Part shown: one piece after another, positions 63,112-64,000 of the stretch
How the letters are laid out: every line of letters begins with the position of its first letter
Numbering within the stretch: the first letter of the stretch is position 1
NCBI GenBank assembly: GCA_017416505.1
Contig: JAFQCI010000019.1
Span: 13,179 to 77,178 of the forward strand
Length of the DNA: 64,000 bases
Source of the DNA: Lachnospiraceae bacterium
Lineage (GTDB): Bacteria; Bacillota_A; Clostridia; Lachnospirales; Lachnospiraceae
Direction of reading: 5' to 3'
Notes under the pieces: model-generated
Database searches by the model: none
What the model was told of the DNA's origin: nothing
Seen by the model: the letters and a program-made list of their open reading frames with translations, nothing else
Translations under genes and position numbers: made by a program

Positions 63112-63233
63112 TTCTGTACACTTCTCAATTTAAGTATATCTAACTTTTGATTAAAATTTAATACATTTCTATGGGCAAAAGCATAATAAAACATTAACAA
63201 AACAAATAAAAGAAACAGGCATAAAACGTAAAA

Positions 63234-63279
63234 CACAAGCACCTCCAGAAGAATATTATTCCTTCCGTTGGTACTTGTG
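63234..63279 (-). terminator. Hairpin terminator, right flank of the PIN cassette
   Basis: CACAAGCACC (63234-63243) pairs with GGTACTTGTG (63270-63279) with one mismatch. TTTT follows on the minus strand. The sequence AAGCACC, CAGAAGAAT and CCTTCCGTTGGT also appears at 62138-62214. Confidence 0.7.
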
Positions 63280-63284
63280 TTACT

Positions 63285-63405
63285 AAATAATAAAAGCGTA
63301 ATTATTAAGGATGGGCGGTGTATCCATCATCTCAGGTACTCTTTGCAGAGTGCGTCGGGAACCATTTCCGACCTCAAAATAATTACACTTATTACTAACA
63401 TATGT
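63285..63405 (-). ncRNA. Four-stem structured RNA
   Basis: GTAATTATT and AATAATTAC close a domain (about 63298-63306 and 63379-63387). Inside are three stems: GTCGG/CCGAC, ACTCT/AGAGT and GATGG/CCATC. Reading the minus strand, TCTGCA, GTACCTGAGA and GATGG follow in order, as in the 19.5-kb RNA. A TTTACA/TATATT promoter-like pair lies upstream near 63420-63455. The strand is inferred from this and the terminator at 63234. No known class recognised. Confidence 0.45.
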
Positions 63406-63427
63406 TGCTTTCACTTATAATATACTA

Positions 63428-63775
63428 TTATTTATCCTCATTGTAAACTGAAAATTTCTTAATTCTTCCACTGTGCAATCTTCTTGAGATTTTTGATTCT
63501 TGTACATCGTGCATAGTTGACACATATAGATACTCTCCAGCTGTATCTAGTTTAATCCCAATCATTACATTGTCGGCATATCGTTTTATAAGTTTTATAC
63601 TTATGCCCTACTCGTTTGAATTTACCCCTATATAATCTGGCTCTAAAATAATATCTGATATATAATCAATATATTTCAAGCACTTAAAATATTTCCACTT
63701 AACAATATGTGACGGCAGACCTTTTGACCCATATATTTCTAAGTCTTTTTTTTGGAGTGGTAGCTTAATTTTACA
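63428..63775 (-). pseudogene. PBECR-like phage-type nuclease fragment with internal stop
   Basis: The minus-strand frame reads KLPLQKKDLEIYGSKGLP, then KYIDYISDIILEPDYIG, a TAG at 63608-63610, then IGIKLDTAGEYLYVSTMHD and ESKISRRLHSGRIKKF. This order (SKGLP, YI-x-I-x-DII-x-PDYIG, LD-x-x-x-x-YLYV, ESKI-x-RRL-x-SGR) matches PBECR-type domains from phage polyvalent proteins. Frame is continuous apart from the stop, and upstream it meets TGA at 63776, so it is a broken fragment. Confidence 0.6.
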
Positions 63776-63777
63776 TC

Positions 63778-63798
63778 AAAAAGGAATGCGATTCCTTA
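63778..63798 (-). terminator. Short intrinsic terminator
   Basis: AAGGAAT (63781-63787), loop GCG and ATTCCTT (63791-63797), with a U-run on the minus strand. It would end a transcript entering from the right. Confidence 0.5.
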
Positions 63799-63972
63799 TA
63801 TTTGTGTCATTTTTTGAAAATTGTTTATAAAAAGAACGTAAAACTGTAAAAACTCAAGTAACAGCTCTGAGGAATAAAAACTTTTCGCAATAAAATAACC
63901 AGATTTCATGCAAGAAAGCTTCCAATGCGTTAAAATATAAGAAAGAAATTTTTCGCATAGGAGGCTTTTCAG
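63799..63972. other. Leader region of the last gene
   Basis: 174 bases without a gene of its own. The sequence is AT-rich. AGGAGG near 63959-63964 serves the ATG at 63973. No clear promoter or structure found. Confidence 0.4.
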
Positions 63973-64000
63973 ATGACAAAGAGAGAAAAAAGGGAACGAA
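63973..64000 (+). CDS. First codons of a plus-strand gene
   Basis: ATG 63973-63975 follows AGGAGG by about eight bases and reads MTKREKRER before the window ends. Too short to identify. Confidence 0.35.

Noticed and set aside
63060..63242. 60-codon minus-strand ORF upstream of the ribbon-helix-helix gene
   Set aside because: Overlaps that gene in another frame, hydrophobic low-complexity composition, no ribosome site.
63298..63387. tRNA or tRNA-like gene
   Set aside because: Four stems form, but arm lengths, the T-loop sequence and the CCA end do not fit tRNA.

Overview
The window looks like chromosome from a low-GC anaerobic Firmicute, most likely Lachnospiraceae. The reasons are an ispH-rpsA fusion, a biotin-dependent sodium-pump decarboxylase operon, three D-Ala-D-Ala carboxypeptidases, scpAB, a SpoVB-like flippase, agr-type quorum sensing with GHKL kinases and LytTR regulators, and AT-rich intergenic DNA with strong GGAGG ribosome binding sites. 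No rRNA, tRNA, CRISPR array or intact transposase was recognised.

Layout. 0-18 kb is ordinary core: an RNase H-like exonuclease (partial), cheR, ispH-rpsA, cmk and a BaiN-like flavoprotein; an EAL phosphodiesterase; a five-gene carboxyltransferase/decarboxylase Na+ pump operon (7.8-13.2 kb) carrying both a 5S-like and a 12S-like carboxyltransferase; a DD-carboxypeptidase, a GNAT acetyltransferase and adenosine deaminase; and a second, degenerate EAL protein.

18-23.2 kb is a mosaic accessory island. It holds a possible nuclease-fold protein preceded by a promoter, a structured RNA and a terminator (type III toxin-antitoxin-like geometry); a second small RNA with tandem 41-nt-period motifs; an AbiEi/AbiEii type IV toxin-antitoxin pair bracketed by two copies of a 25-bp imperfect palindrome; and a DUF4869-like gene with a frameshifted P-loop partner, bracketed by two copies of one terminator. 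A decayed, internally deleted copy of the DUF4869-like gene lies beside AbiE.

23.3-46.5 kb is the most striking region: an apparent 11-gene, one-strand locus. It has an HD-GYP protein at its head, six membrane-anchored or AW[FY]-type secreted proteins, a SipW-like (Ser/His) signal peptidase, a membrane-anchored McrB/MoxR-like AAA+ ATPase with a DUF2357-like partner, and a 4057-residue surface protein with more than twenty GG-[LIVFM]-[IVF]-G repeats. I read it as a SipW/TasA-type surface-fibre or biofilm export locus with an AAA+ module embedded in it, perhaps tied to c-di-GMP turnover.

46.6-55.7 kb returns to housekeeping: coiled-coil protein, DD-carboxypeptidases, scpB/scpA, a degenerate site-2-protease homologue, a metallophosphoesterase, cysteine desulfurase and a SpoVB-like flippase. 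55.7-62 kb contains two complete, back-to-back agr systems with two different predicted thiolactone peptides, both precursors too short to appear as long ORFs. Each promoter region carries a different 20-bp-period direct repeat. 62-64 kb holds a PIN-domain toxin-antitoxin cassette flanked by two versions of one terminator, another structured RNA sharing a core with the 19.5-kb RNA, a broken PBECR-like gene, and the first codons of a plus-strand gene.
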